Positions 34,047 through 46,016 of a stretch of DNA of 64,000 bases are shown here, piece after piece (within the stretch, counting starts at the first letter, position 1; the number at the start of each line of letters is the position of its first letter). This stretch comes from Talaromyces rugulosus. Lineage: Eukaryota > Ascomycota > Eurotiomycetes > Eurotiales > Trichocomaceae. The notes under the pieces were generated by a model, which did no database searches, was not told the DNA's origin, and saw only the letters and a list, made by a program, of their open reading frames with translations. The stretch is taken from assembly GCF_013368755.1 (NCBI RefSeq), contig NC_049564.1, positions 4,782,001 to 4,846,000 on the forward strand, written 5' to 3'. Both the position numbers and the translations under genes were made by a program.

Positions 34047-37000
34047 TCACATAAGATCGTCAGAATCGGAGTCGGAGTCAACCTTCATTTCCGAATCCTC
34101 TGGACTATCATTATTTCCATCAACAAGGAGCGACTGGTCAGGGCTGTCGATTTCCATTTTAACAGTTTGTCTTAGATCAAAATCGTTCTCAGAGAGGGTG
34201 CAGCCTCGTAGCACATTGCCGATATGAGTGCTACGGAAAATTTCTCCCTTGCACCGGCCTGTAACCAGATTTTGGATCATCGGCAACGGGTTGCTCCCAA
34301 AAGGGCAACCTCCCCACCCCATACCTGCTCGATTGTTTGCGGGGATGTAACCATCTACTGAGATAGTCACTCCACTAGGAATAGTCCCAGGGTACCCCGC
34401 TGCGAGACCTAGATATTCACAAAGGAGCATGTAGTCCTCGTATGAGTCCAAGTAAAGCGAACCTGCAAATAGCCCGAGCTCAATAAGGTCTGTCGGCTGC
34501 AAGATAGGACTTGTGTAGGAAGGGATATTGCAGATGTTGAGTTTGTTGAAAGATGGCATGGACAACGAGATGCGTGGAGAATACATGTGAAGAGTTACAG
34601 CCTTGCTTTGGATGACATCTGGAAGGATGGCATTGGCTTCCTCCGTGCTAATCACAAGTAGACCGGCTTCTGCGTTGCAGTTAGACGAAAGAACCCAATT
34701 TACTGGTCGCAGATAGTCATTCCCTATGGGAAGATTAAGTTCCTCTTTCACAGGAATGATGCTTCGTTGGAAGCTTGTTGTGGTGAATAATCTCGACTTT
34801 CGCCCATTTCGAGCGAAAAAGCCAGGCCATGTACCCACTTTCTTGCTACCATGCAACAAGGATAGAAAAGCTTTGTGGATACTGTCATTGTTGTGGTTAA
34901 GGGACCCCTTTGCAACAAAATTTTTCAACGCTCCGCAAATCTCAAAATTTGCTGGCACTGCGTTTGGCGGTCGATCGATCTGTCGTTCTTCTTCGGCCTG
35001 GTGGAAGGCTTCTCGCTCCCTTTCTTCCAGATTACCGATGAAAGTATGCTCTTTTTCGCAGAGTAAGCGGTATGTATCCACCAGCCTTGCCAGGGTGTTG
35101 TCCCGGCTGATGTCGCTCCGGGGAATGTCTTGAAGAAGATCCTGCTCCTTGGGTGGATTACTGTATCTCTCGATTACAGTTTTCTTCTCACATCCTGGTA
35201 TTGTTCTTGTGAAAACTTTCACCGCTCGCTCATTTTTCAAAACAGTAGCAATAGGTGTATTGCCCACAAATTTCTGGTGCGCCAGTCTTCTACGGCAGTG
35301 ATCCAGACCTTTTGTCACATTCAAAAGAGTATTTCTTGCCACATAGTCACGAGTCTCCCGTTCGGTAAGCGCAAAGATATCGTCAATAGACGGAGTGTCG
35401 CTATTCCTTTCTTTTGCCAATTCCACAAGCTTCTTATGAATATGAGGCGGGTTAATGCAAATGAATTGCTGTCCAAATCCGAGTTTGCGCAACCGAAGGC
35501 ATCCTAGTTATCGACGATCAGTGCCAGTCAAATAAAGTTCACGAAATATTAAATACCTTGAGCAAATCTCTCTGTTGTCAAGAAGGGACCCAATGTCACA
35601 ACTGCGCGAAAGTCACGAGGGAATGCAATATCAGTTCCTCTCGTATGGGCTTCATCTAGATAGATGACACATTTTTCAAGCTGTTGGTTGAATAAAGATC
35701 CCATAAGTCTTTCGACCCTGCCGTCTCGGTGTCGAACCATAAGCTCATCACCATTGTCAAAGAATACACCCCCTTCTATGTTGCTATCAAGGCTCATCCA
35801 GATCTCAATAACGTCCTGATTGGTCACTCCAACAATCAACGCGCCAACATCAATTAGGACCTTTGTTAGCTTTTCTTTAGTCATCACAAACTGTATCATC
35901 TCCTGAATACACTGCCTTGGATTGTCGGATGATGCGGGAAGCTCATATATAGCACTTGAAGCATTTCTCATTCTTTCCAAGATGTCTTCTGTGTTTGACT
36001 CTGGAGCCACAAGACGCTGCTGTTTAATTGAGAAAGGCAATAAACTGGCACTGCTACTTGTTCCACTAAAGCCAGTGGTGTGCTTGTCTGTATCGAATGG
36101 TAAATCCCATGCGGAACTCGACAACCGTTCTGCATACTCTCGACAATCTCGCGGGAAAACGGTTTTCAATAAAAAGTAGTTGATTGCGGACATGTTATAT
36201 CTGAAGTACGGGAAAACATTCTTTGAGAAATCCTCTATGTCTATGGTGTTGATTCGTCGTAACTCTGACAGATGTGAAGGCGGTGTCCACTCGCAGTAAA
36301 GAATATCCCCATCTGGCTCTTGCCGTAGTAGTTTAAATGTCTGTAGAGCATTCTCCTCATCCAAGCCGGAGTTGTACCAACTCAGATAAGTCAGAATTAT
36401 GGCGATGTCTGGGTTTGAGTATTCCGAACTAAGCGAGGGGACACCCTTTGCACGATATGGGACCGCCATTTGAAAATCCCGCTTAAAATCGAGTCCGTAA
36501 TCAACATACCAACGCTTGATATAGAAGACAGTCTTCAAAATGCCTCCAGCCAGGAAGCCCCGTAAAGTTGCCAATAGACGAAAGGTATCACTTCCCTCAA
36601 AACAAGCCTGGATTGCCTTGCGAGATTGTGCTCCACACATTTCCGCCACAAGAAAGTCTGCGATAACTTTGCGGAGCTGGCTCGAGCAGTGACACAAAGG
36701 TAGGGAAGGAAGGCAACCGCCTGATATGGCAGTTCCCACAGCAGAGACGAATTTGTCGGCGGCCTCCGGGGTAAGGATGCGCAAGTCAGACCACTGTTCC
36801 GGCGACTTCCTAGTCAAATTTATTGCGAGATTGGCTGTGAAGGAACTCATATTTCTAGCCACAACTCCTAGTAATTCAGACACCACAAGCCATCTGTCAG
36901 GAGCGTAATCGACCGGCTGTCTTGCGCCGGATGTGTAAACAAGCTCAAAATTGGGAGACAGGATTTCATCACTCTCATCCAGGACGTCCCTGGCGTTTTT

Positions 37001-40000
37001 AGAAAGCCATTCTTGCCGTTGTAAAACCTGAGAAGCTAGATTAGATTTTTGTATCAACAAATCTATTCCCACTAGTTTCAGGGACAATATGTGCTCGGGC
37101 AAACAAACGAGTATGCCGCCGGTCTGCAAACATTCTTCCATAAGAGAAAAAAGAGATGTCAAAATTTTCACATCTAGCTTCATATTCCGCTGAAAAGGAA
37201 GGTAATATACACGGCGGTCAATAAGCCCCCCAAGTGTTTGATGAAGTGTTCGAATCATCTGTTTCACGAGGGGCTTTAAGACAACAACCCTGAAAAGATT
37301 TGAGCCGTTTGCCATCATTGTCGAAACTATGGGAATTATGACAGAAGATTTTCCCTCCCCCATGTTAAGTTGAAACAGAGAGTTTTCGTTGGGAAGCATA
37401 ATTTTTTTTGCGAGAAGTGCCTGTGTCTCCCGGATGGAGACGTTGTTTTCCAACTGAAAGAGCAACCATTCTGGATACTCTTCCGGTGACCAATTTACAT
37501 AACCACAACTACTGAGTTCCCGCTGCAGCGAAAACCCGTCCCCTTGGATTGCATGAAAAGCCAGTCTCTGGAAATATTGAAATAGCACAATGGCTTTTCC
37601 CAGATGTATGATGACTGGTTTCCATTGCTGGGGTACTAAAGACCAGGTACTTCTAGCCATCAGCCCGAGTAACGGAAATGTTGAAATCTGTGGATAGAGT
37701 CGAGCATCCTTCAAAATACAACGTGCAGTCGTCTCTGCTTTGCAGACATCCCTGATTGAGGTAACAAGCCCCTGCACGACAACGTACTGCTCATCTGTCA
37801 TTTTCCGCAGATAGTCCTGTGTGAATGTATTGTCATGATTTGTGACAACAAAGGATTGTATCTCAATGGCCGACACAATTTCTTTCGTGGAGTTCAATAA
37901 CTCTAGTATGTCGGGCAGATTGGACTCCGTCTCTGTCCACTGATCAAACCGCGCGTCCACTCCTAGAGATGGCGCGATAACGTGTTTCAATCTGAAAGTC
38001 GTGTCTCGGAAGACCGTATCTTTCAGATGCCTTACAAACTCGTGAAATTCCTTGTTGTGCCGCCAATTACGGCATCTTGTCTTCAATGTACTGATGGCCT
38101 CCGTAACATCGATACATTTAAACACCCTTGAAACAGGACCAAACTCGTCCAGATGCCATCTCTCTTTGACTAAGCCCACTATTGCAATATGCTCATCCTG
38201 GAAATTTAAATCGTAATTTTTTTTCGTAAACGGTCTGGCTGCTGAATGGTTCGCCAGTCTAGCAGACTCCTCAAATGGGATTCGATTTTCAGTCACGACT
38301 GTCTTGATATAATCCTCATCGACCTCCCTTCCGACTCTCAGGTTGTACCACGAGTATCTTGGTTTATACTGGGGTTTCTTAATAGCGCATGCAACCAGTG
38401 TTGTAACGTGCGGCATCAAGTCAGGCTGGAAAAATACGAGAGGCCCGAAAAGAAAAATCAAGTCGTAACAGTCCCTTTGTGAAGACCTGAAGCAAACTTG
38501 GAATAAAGAACCCCAGGATTGTCTTATTGATAGCTTCAACAATTCAGAAAGTGAACTATGTTCAAATGGTTCATTGAAGCCTTGAACAGTCTCTAACTCC
38601 TTGAATATGTCGAACAAATAAGGTTGCTTTGGAACTGACCATGCTCTTACCATAGTTGACAGCTGGTATACAGAGCAAGAGCCGTCAATGAGTACTGTTA
38701 TCGATTTGAAAGAATACTCAAGTTTGATTTTCTGGTCAATTGTATGGAATCGTGACTCCATGGCATTTGCGCGAGAGAGAAGATTTGGATATGTCGGACT
38801 CTTGTGATAAACGCAGGGCTCAGAACTATAAATGCATCTCAACTTGTCATTCTCTTTCTTTATCCTTTCGACAAGGATAGAGAAATCCGTGATCTGTGTC
38901 GTCGAAATTAGGTTTTCGTTCCAAATCACTGTTTCCGCAAGCTTGGTTTTGCCGGGACATCTACGTGTCGGCGTCAGAGAGGATATGATATATAAAATAT
39001 CAAGCGATTCTCTGGATAGTTCATAACAGTCATTTATTGACTGCTGATTTAAAAGCCGCAAAGCCTCTTCTGTGCCGGAACGTCGTGTCAATGAGTCGCT
39101 CAACAGGTAAGAAGTAACTGCGTGCAAATATGCAGCAAACAGCCTTGAAACAGTGTCGGGTCCGTGAATCAGTCTTCCCAAAATTTTGTCCACGCTGTAC
39201 TCAAAATACTTGCAATGAGAGCTCTTCGATGTGATATCGACTGATACATGAATGTCATTTAAGTCCCTGGCAACATTGACTGTACCGTAAGGGATTAGCA
39301 CTTTCCGCCGCATATCTTCAGGATTCACCAGCGTCTTCAGTACAATCTTGCTTCGCAGACCATAAAAGACCCCAATATCATATTTAAAGTCAACAATAGC
39401 ATCCAGCTCTCGACAGACTATGTCGCCATCTGAACTCAGGAAAAAGCGCAGATCGTATCTGGGAAGTACGATCTCACAAAAGCATTCGTCTGATTGAATG
39501 ACAACGATGTTCCTTCTTTCTTCGAACCCTGCAAAAAGCTTTGAGAGATATGTAAATGATGTTTTATCCACATCATATAATCGTGTTCCTGTGGACCCTT
39601 TCTGCATGACTCCATGGCCCGCCGAGGTTATCATCAATGACCAGTTTTCTTCAGAACTCTCCCAAAAATTCCGAGAGGGCCTAAATTCGACAGTCTTGGT
39701 GTCGAGATTTAACCAGTGAACATGATTTTCAATAAGGGGCGTAGGAAACTTTTCTTGGAGCTTTGATGGGGGGATGATCTCGAATGTTTGTTCGTCTTTC
39801 CTCGCCCGAACAATGAGACCCGAGTCTTCGTTCCGAGAAAAGTAGACTTTCCATCCAGAAATAAAGGTCCTGCTCACATATGTCATACCAGTTTCGTCTG
39901 AAGCAAGTACACCAATCAGACGATCACCAAACAACCGCTGATATAGAACGTCTGTCGTATACTGTGGCGGTAATTGTCTTGTCCGATGACCATTGACCAA

Positions 40001-43000
40001 CACAGTGCCGGTAAGAACATTCAAACGAATTTCCTGCGTGGTTTGATTGCTAGTTCCGACAATCCAAGCACGGTCATGATCATCGTTAAGCGCGTCGTAA
40101 GAATAAATTCCCGTAGGTATCTGGCACTCCTCGGATAGGACGCTAGACAGATTGGTCTGACTCTTTAGAGCTTGTCGAATAATCATCGACTCGAGTTTTC
40201 TGCCAACTCTAGCACATCGAGTTACGTATTCGAGTAATTCATCATCAAATTCTTCTTTTTCGGTCGTTGAATTCTTGATAATCAGGGAGCATTCAAAGAA
40301 CGCAACGCCGTCAATTTGTTGCGCCACTGACCTATCCTCTACCTCAAAACTAAGCTGGTAGACAAAAGCAAACATTCTTGCCGCGCTGTGCCTTCTGTCT
40401 TCAGCAACGCCACCGCACCTGTGAAGGCAGCGGTCGTCTTTGCTCAACTCTCGAGCCCATTTTAGGGAGGTGGTCCGCAGCCTCTGGAGGAGCCCTGAGA
40501 CAGATTTGGATTCACTTTCGCTTGCACATAGCGATTTTATTCTCATCGTCAAGTCAACCAATAGCTTTAGTAGGTAGACATTGGTCCAGTTATCACAAGT
40601 TGCTGGTATGTGCAGTCGGATCGCGTCAATCAGTCTTTCACAGAGTGGCGTGTTCTCAAAAACATGCCATGGTAGCCGAAGGTACGTATCAGCGGGTTCC
40701 CCGACCTGGTAAGTGGCCAACTTAAACAGCAAGTTGGCTTCCCTTGTATTGAGATCGATAACGCCGGCCATCAGCTCCAGGAGAACCTTCCACCATGACA
40801 GTCGCTCTCCAGCCCTGAATGAGCCAAACGCGACATATTCCTTCAAACTAAGATCATGCGAGCAGTTATTCTGCTGTGCTATCACGGTGTTGGTTGAGGG
40901 GGGGGCTGATCTTAGTGATTCATGAAGCTGTGATCGAGAGTAGGGTCCTTCGGGCAGAGAAGCATCGAGGTTGAATATTAAATGAGACTCATGTACTTTT
41001 GAATTGTCGGAAACTATGGCATTGGTCTTAGTGTCGATCAACACAAGGTTAAACGAATTCCTCCTCCAGATGGTTTCGGGCTCCGTGATCTCGGATATCT
41101 TCAGTATCTGTCGAGTGGTAGGGGCGATAAGAGACATCACCTGCAGGCGTGGTCGGGGCTCTATCCAGTAAGAACGCAGCGGCTCGAACACCGACTGTAT
41201 ATCGTAAACTGAATTTTTACCTTTTTTCACTTCTCCCTTGACGATATCATTCAAAATTGCCCACGTCGCGTCTCTCCAGAATACGAGTGCTGCTGGGGCT
41301 TGCATTTCGAATAGCAAGAACTTGGGATTCGTCGGCAGAATATCCTCACCAACGTCGATGGACAACGATTTAGCCTTCTTTTGCGCCTCGCACTTTGGGC
41401 AATCGACTTTTCTATGATAACCATTAGCAGTCTTAGCTGAACTGTGCGCTAACCCGAGATGAGTTTCCTGCAATTGGCTCAGCTCGTTGCGTAATGACTC
41501 AAATTGTTCGATCTTTTCCTGACGACGAGTATTGTTTTCATCTTTTATAGTATTTTCGAGATCTTTTAAAGCGATGCCCTCCTTTACGTCCTCGTAGCAA
41601 GAATCGGCTAGTGTCATCATCATCCAATCATGCCGAGGCCGAGTGAAAATGGAAGCTTTGTCGTGTTTCAGCTTAGCATAACGGTTGGAGATGTATGTCT
41701 CCAGTCCATTGAGGCGCCGTAAATCATCTTCCGTGTTCAACAAAATTTCTGTCAAGAAGACTTTGGGGATCTCGGGCGAGAAGTCTTCTAGAAACGGATG
41801 TTTCGCACAAGCCAAGCGGTCTAAAGCAACCCACAGGTCGAGTGCGGTCAACAATAAGACCGAGAGCTGGTCCACGCTATTCCGATACACAATCAATCCT
41901 CGGGATATATAGCTCTGTATCAACAAACTTAAGTTGTGGTAATCTTCATCCAGACAGTTGACAAGTTTTCTGACCGTCCAGGCCTCAAGATTTCTCGCGA
42001 CCCAGGATTCGAAGTCGGCAAGCGCATAGAAGTCGTTTTTCTTCACCTCTTCAACAGCTTCAAAACTTGGCAAATCAGTGCTACTAATAGCAATTTTCCC
42101 AAATCTTTCAGACTCTTTGGCATACTGCGCAGGCCGAGCCGTGGGTCGATCGGTGACCTTCTCAATGTACTCAAGTAACGAGCCGAGTTGCAGGCATGTC
42201 TCTTCATCGGGCACGGGGTCGAACGGTTGAAAAGACACAATACTTTTTTCCCGTATTTTTTTCCATTCAGCTTGGAGTCGGCGAGCTATTCGATGTACAG
42301 TATCCTGTACTGACTTCGCAAGACATGGGAGAACCAGATCTCTCAGTTTCTCCACCCTCCTCGCAAGTTTGTTGCTTATAAGAAACAGCCCCTCGGAGTC
42401 AATGTTGTGTGCAAGAAACTCCCTTGCCAAATTATTGAGAAAAAATAGCATAAAGTTTTTGTACTGCATTGGTTCGTTGTTACCACTGCGGGAGGAAAAC
42501 TGAAGCTGAATGGTTGCCTTTAAGGTGAGATAGCATGGTGATCGCCTCCAAATAGACTTGTTATCATAAGTGGCCAGTGTGTCGCGAATCTTTTTGATAA
42601 CTGCTTTCATGGATGAAACTGAACTGCCATGGGCCAACAACAGGCTCATGAGGAATTCGGAAAGCAGTAGAGGATTAGATATCTCTTTGGACGTAGATGA
42701 CTCTCTATCCAAGCGTTCAAAGAATGTACCGAGCTGTTCCATGAATTCCTTGTGCTTGAACTCGGGCCAGTCTATCCTGACCGCCTGTGTTGGAAATTGC
42801 ATTAAAACGAAAGCATTCTGCATGACTTCTTCCGCCGGTGGAGCGGATGAGAAGCAATGGACCAGAACTCCACTTGTGTCGCACTGGAATGTCACTGTTG
42901 TCTCCAGTGCATCAAAAAACAACACTAGTAGGTCTAGGACAGATGTTAGCTCTGTTAGTGGCTCTGTGTTAAAGGCTAGGGGGTAAAGGAGAAGCGATTA

Positions 43001-43278
43001 CCTCCATCTTGCAAGGAATCCAGCACCTTAACTAGGCATTCCGAAGAGAGCTTGTGGTCTGGTCCTCTGGTTTCTTCCCACCAGACTAGTGCCTTTTCGA
43101 TCTGCGTCAACGTAGCAGCTTGGCTCCTTCCAAACCCCTGTTTAAACCCCACAATAGCGGATCTCAATAGCTGTAGGAGAAATGCTTCTCGTTCATGGCG
43201 ATCCTCTTCGATTTGGCCGGGGACTTTGGAAGGTAATATAATGTGGTGGACCAAGAAGTCGATGTCTCGGGGCTTCAT
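34047..43278 (-). CDS. giant DUF6606/DUF3638/DUF3645 ATPase-like protein, 3036 residues
   Basis: Three exons: 43278-43002, 42933-35557 and 35503-34047. The N-terminus DIDFLVHHIILPSKVPGQ fits DUF6606. Near residue 1935 comes the DUF3638 block with a P-loop, QLNMGEGKSSVIIPIVSTMM (GEGKS about 1951-1955), followed by FRVVVLKPLVKQM. DVLDESDEIL lies at about 2075-2084. Near 2517 is the DUF3645 signature YLDEAHTRGTDIAFPRDFRA (DEAH about 2519-2522). A cysteine pair CPKC lies near residue 610, and the C-terminus is acidic (SDSDSDDLM). I see no signal peptide or membrane helix, so it is probably cytosolic or nuclear. These families are widespread in fungi but without a settled function to my knowledge. 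The motif set resembles a superfamily 2 ATPase and in particular SecA. Very long single exons are usual for this family. Confidence 0.88.
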
Positions 43279-44642
43279 CGTTGCTGTGTCTTCTCCTTCT
43301 CAAGGCGGCAATTCTGAGGGAATATTGAGGGCAGTAATGTGATGGTAAGAAGGAATATCGTTCGTACGAAGATCACGATAGAATAAAAGTAAGACAGGAG
43401 GTTTAAAAGAGAAGAAATGAAATAGAAGAGTAAGAGGGGGAAGTAAAAGGAGAATAGTAAGAGAGGCAGAAAAGATATGAGAGAAGAGGGGTGATCGGGA
43501 TGATTGAGGGGGGAAGAGAAAGAAGAGATGAGAGGTGAGAGTAAAAGTGAGAGGGAGAGGGGAGGAAGAGGGGGAGGGGAGGTGAAGCCACGCGAGGTTG
43601 GCGTGTCCGGGGAGTTTGTTTATGCCATCTGTTGCTGGGGTAAACCCTCCGGCACAAGTGAGAAAAAGCAGAGCAAATTTTACAAGAAGGGTCGATGAAG
43701 ACTGCTTTTTGGAGAGTCGGAGTAAGAAAGGAAGCTTTTGCATCACTCGTCTCTAGAATGCAAGCATATACGTGCCATGCAGTTTGATATTCAAATTGAT
43801 AAAATTTGCATACATTTGGTAAGTTTGGCAACGCTTGATATCATCCAAGTGTTATTTGTACAATAAATATGCCGTAGTGTCATACGACCATCTATAAATG
43901 CTCGCGTAATTATTTGCTCACCTCCTGTCCTTCGGTGCCAGAGCACAGAAAATATGCTATGAAATTTCTATCCTTGTGAAAATGAAACTATCAGTAATAT
44001 TTATACATCAGTCCTACATGTAGTACACTCTGCCACTGTGAAGCCTCCTATAAGCTTTTGTTAAACGGAGAGGCTCGATATTCCTAGGCTAATATCTCTA
44101 CTCGTCAATGATCTCTTTTTTTGCTTGGGGGTATCAACCAGGTCCTAGTCAACAAACTTGAATTTCAATATTGCCTTTATATTTCTCTCGTTTCTAACGT
44201 TTGGATTTTCCGGTAAAAATCTGATCTTTTTGTTGAAAAATCGCTTCTACTCGGTCAGTTAACATGCCCCCCGTAATTATCTAAAACCTTAACAACCTCT
44301 CGTTATTTAAAGTTTTTAAAAGAACAGTGCTACCAAAGAGACAGAAATAAATTATCTTAACTATCAGCTGGTGAAAAAGCAAATTCAAGATCATACTTGA
44401 CGGATTTCGGCGAGTATTAACAAAATGAAAAGATGTGGTTCGCTTTCGCCACGGATGCAAACACTCTTTAGAGTAGGGAGTTACAGTATGTTCTGATAAA
44501 TATGAAGCGCAAAATATTTGATCAAAGTTAAATAAACAGATAGGAGGGGAAAGTAGGATTATACAAAGGGAGGTTTTCGTTCAAGTGTGGTCATAAACAT
44601 AGAAAATTCGTGGAAAACGTTTGATATAAGACAACGGAATGT
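43279..44642. other. intergenic upstream of the giant gene
   Basis: Proximal part: the polypurine tract listed separately. Distal part (43750-44642): AT-rich, no coding frame. The frames 43300-43746 and 43403-43831 minus are simply the tract read as Ser/Leu/Pro-rich peptide. Confidence 0.5.
43391..43590. repeat. polypurine tract with G-quadruplex-type motif
   Basis: On the plus strand about 200 nt consist almost only of A and G, densest at 43508-43586. Within it GGG-AGA-GGGG-AGGAAGA-GGGGG-A-GGGG (43553-43579) fits the four-run G-quadruplex pattern. It lies about 110-310 bp upstream of the giant gene's ATG, so on the coding strand it is a CT-rich leader or promoter. Confidence 0.75.
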
Positions 44643-46016
44643 TTAGCGAGTCCAAAACCATCCGCCCGAAGAGTTGTTGTCGCCTTTCTCTTCATTAGAA
44701 GAGCCTTGCTGATTTTCGTTCTTTTGGGTTGGTGGGGGGATAACTTCCACGGATTCATTGCTCTCCTCGCTACCATCTGCGAAGCGTCTGGTTTTGATTG
44801 TTTTTGTGGAAATAGAACCATCAGGCTGGGTGCGTCGAACAGTCCTTGTCATCGTGGAAACAACATTCGGTTCACCAGACGATTGATCATTTGTATACTG
44901 AGAATCCAGCAATTCCCGGTTCCCGTTCGCAGTATATTCGAGCCAATCTTTGCTTTCTGTCTTCTCCGTGTGAGGTTCTCTTTGGTCCTCCTGTTGTTCC
45001 AAATGCCGCTTGCGTTCTTCTTCTAGAAGACGCATCAGAGGGCTGTCCGCAAAGGCTCGTGAGTATTTTTCATGGGAGCTGGCAATATCGTTTAGAAAAC
45101 GGTCGTATAGATCGAGTTCTGTCTCGGGCTCGATTTTCTCGATTATATTTTCTTTTTCGGTGTCTGGTTGCCGTTCTATTCGTGGGTTTCCGTTAATATC
45201 ATTATACTGTTGAGGTCTCTCCAGAGCGAGACCATATCGATGGTCATCTGGCCCTGTCAATCTCCAGTTGCTGCCAATGCTGCCCCTCTGGACTAATCCT
45301 CGCAGCCACTCATTTGGTGGTTGTCTGCTGCGATCAGAGCCATTGCTCTGGTCCAGTAAGGCCAGTCCGTTTTCGACTCTTAGAAGGTCCTCAAAGGCAT
45401 CTCGCCATCGTGGCTCGGAAGGATCCAGTTCCACAGCCTCGTATGGTGAGAAAAAAGACGATAGCATTCCTTGCTGATGCCGGTTTCTGCCTTGTGATCG
45501 CTCAAGATGGAGAGGGGAATAAGGGCTCAATAAGAGATATGAAATAGGCCAAGTTTGCGAGTCTCCCCCAAAGAAGGCGCTATCGGGAGAAAAGAACCCG
45601 CCAAATCCAAAAGGAGATCGCTCGTCAAAAAAGGATTCAAAAGAGTTTAGTGAATGACGAGGAAACCCCCATGAACCAAAGAAATCTCCATCATGGCCAG
45701 ATCCCCAATGTCCGCGGTTCCACCGATCAGTCGATCGATCTTCGTCGCCATTGGGCTCAGCGGGTTCGTTTCTCCGGAGTCGCTGCTGAATCTCTTCGTC
45801 AAACTGTGGCCATTTATTGGAATGCGGAGGAGCCATCATTGACGGAATGCCCATCACCGACTGCAGCATGGAGGATATCTGCTCATCGGCATAGCGGCGA
45901 AAAGCGATAAACGGATTTTGTTCTTCGGTCTCCGTACGCGCTGTATCGGTTGGTGGCTTATCGCGCGCATCGGTATTTTGAGTGCTTGGTTTATCGGTGC
46001 TAGATGCGCCAGCCAT
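44643..46016 (-). CDS. low-complexity protein with HAX1/MLF-like C-terminal motif
   Basis: One exon, 457 residues, from the ATG at 46016 (MAGASSTDKPSTQNTDARDK). An in-frame ATG at 46148 would add 44 residues of different character and is less likely. After a Thr/Asp-rich start comes a conserved-looking EEQNPFIAFRRYADEQISSM followed by LQSVMGIPSM. The middle is rich in Gly, Phe, Ser and Trp. A central charged coiled-coil-like region follows. Near the C-terminus, VVSTMTRTVRRTQPDGSIST and then KTIKTRRFADGSEE resemble the tail motif of HAX1 and myeloid leukaemia factor proteins. No membrane helix or signal peptide. I cannot assign a function; the resemblance is from memory of the motif only. Confidence 0.75.
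   Translation of the reverse strand: MAGASSTDKPSTQNTDARDKPPTDTARTETEEQNPFIAFRRYADEQISSMLQSVMGIPSMMAPPHSNKWPQFDEEIQQRLRRNEPAEPNGDEDRSTDRWNRGHWGSGHDGDFFGSWGFPRHSLNSFESFFDERSPFGFGGFFSPDSAFFGGDSQTWPISYLLLSPYSPLHLERSQGRNRHQQGMLSSFFSPYEAVELDPSEPRWRDAFEDLLRVENGLALLDQSNGSDRSRQPPNEWLRGLVQRGSIGSNWRLTGPDDHRYGLALERPQQYNDINGNPRIERQPDTEKENIIEKIEPETELDLYDRFLNDIASSHEKYSRAFADSPLMRLLEEERKRHLEQQEDQREPHTEKTESKDWLEYTANGNRELLDSQYTNDQSSGEPNVVSTMTRTVRRTQPDGSISTKTIKTRRFADGSEESNESVEVIPPPTQKNENQQGSSNEEKGDNNSSGGWFWTR

Noticed and set aside
43300..43831. Long minus-strand frames rich in Ser, Leu and Pro
   Set aside because: They are the polypurine tract translated; composition is low-complexity and two frames overlap.
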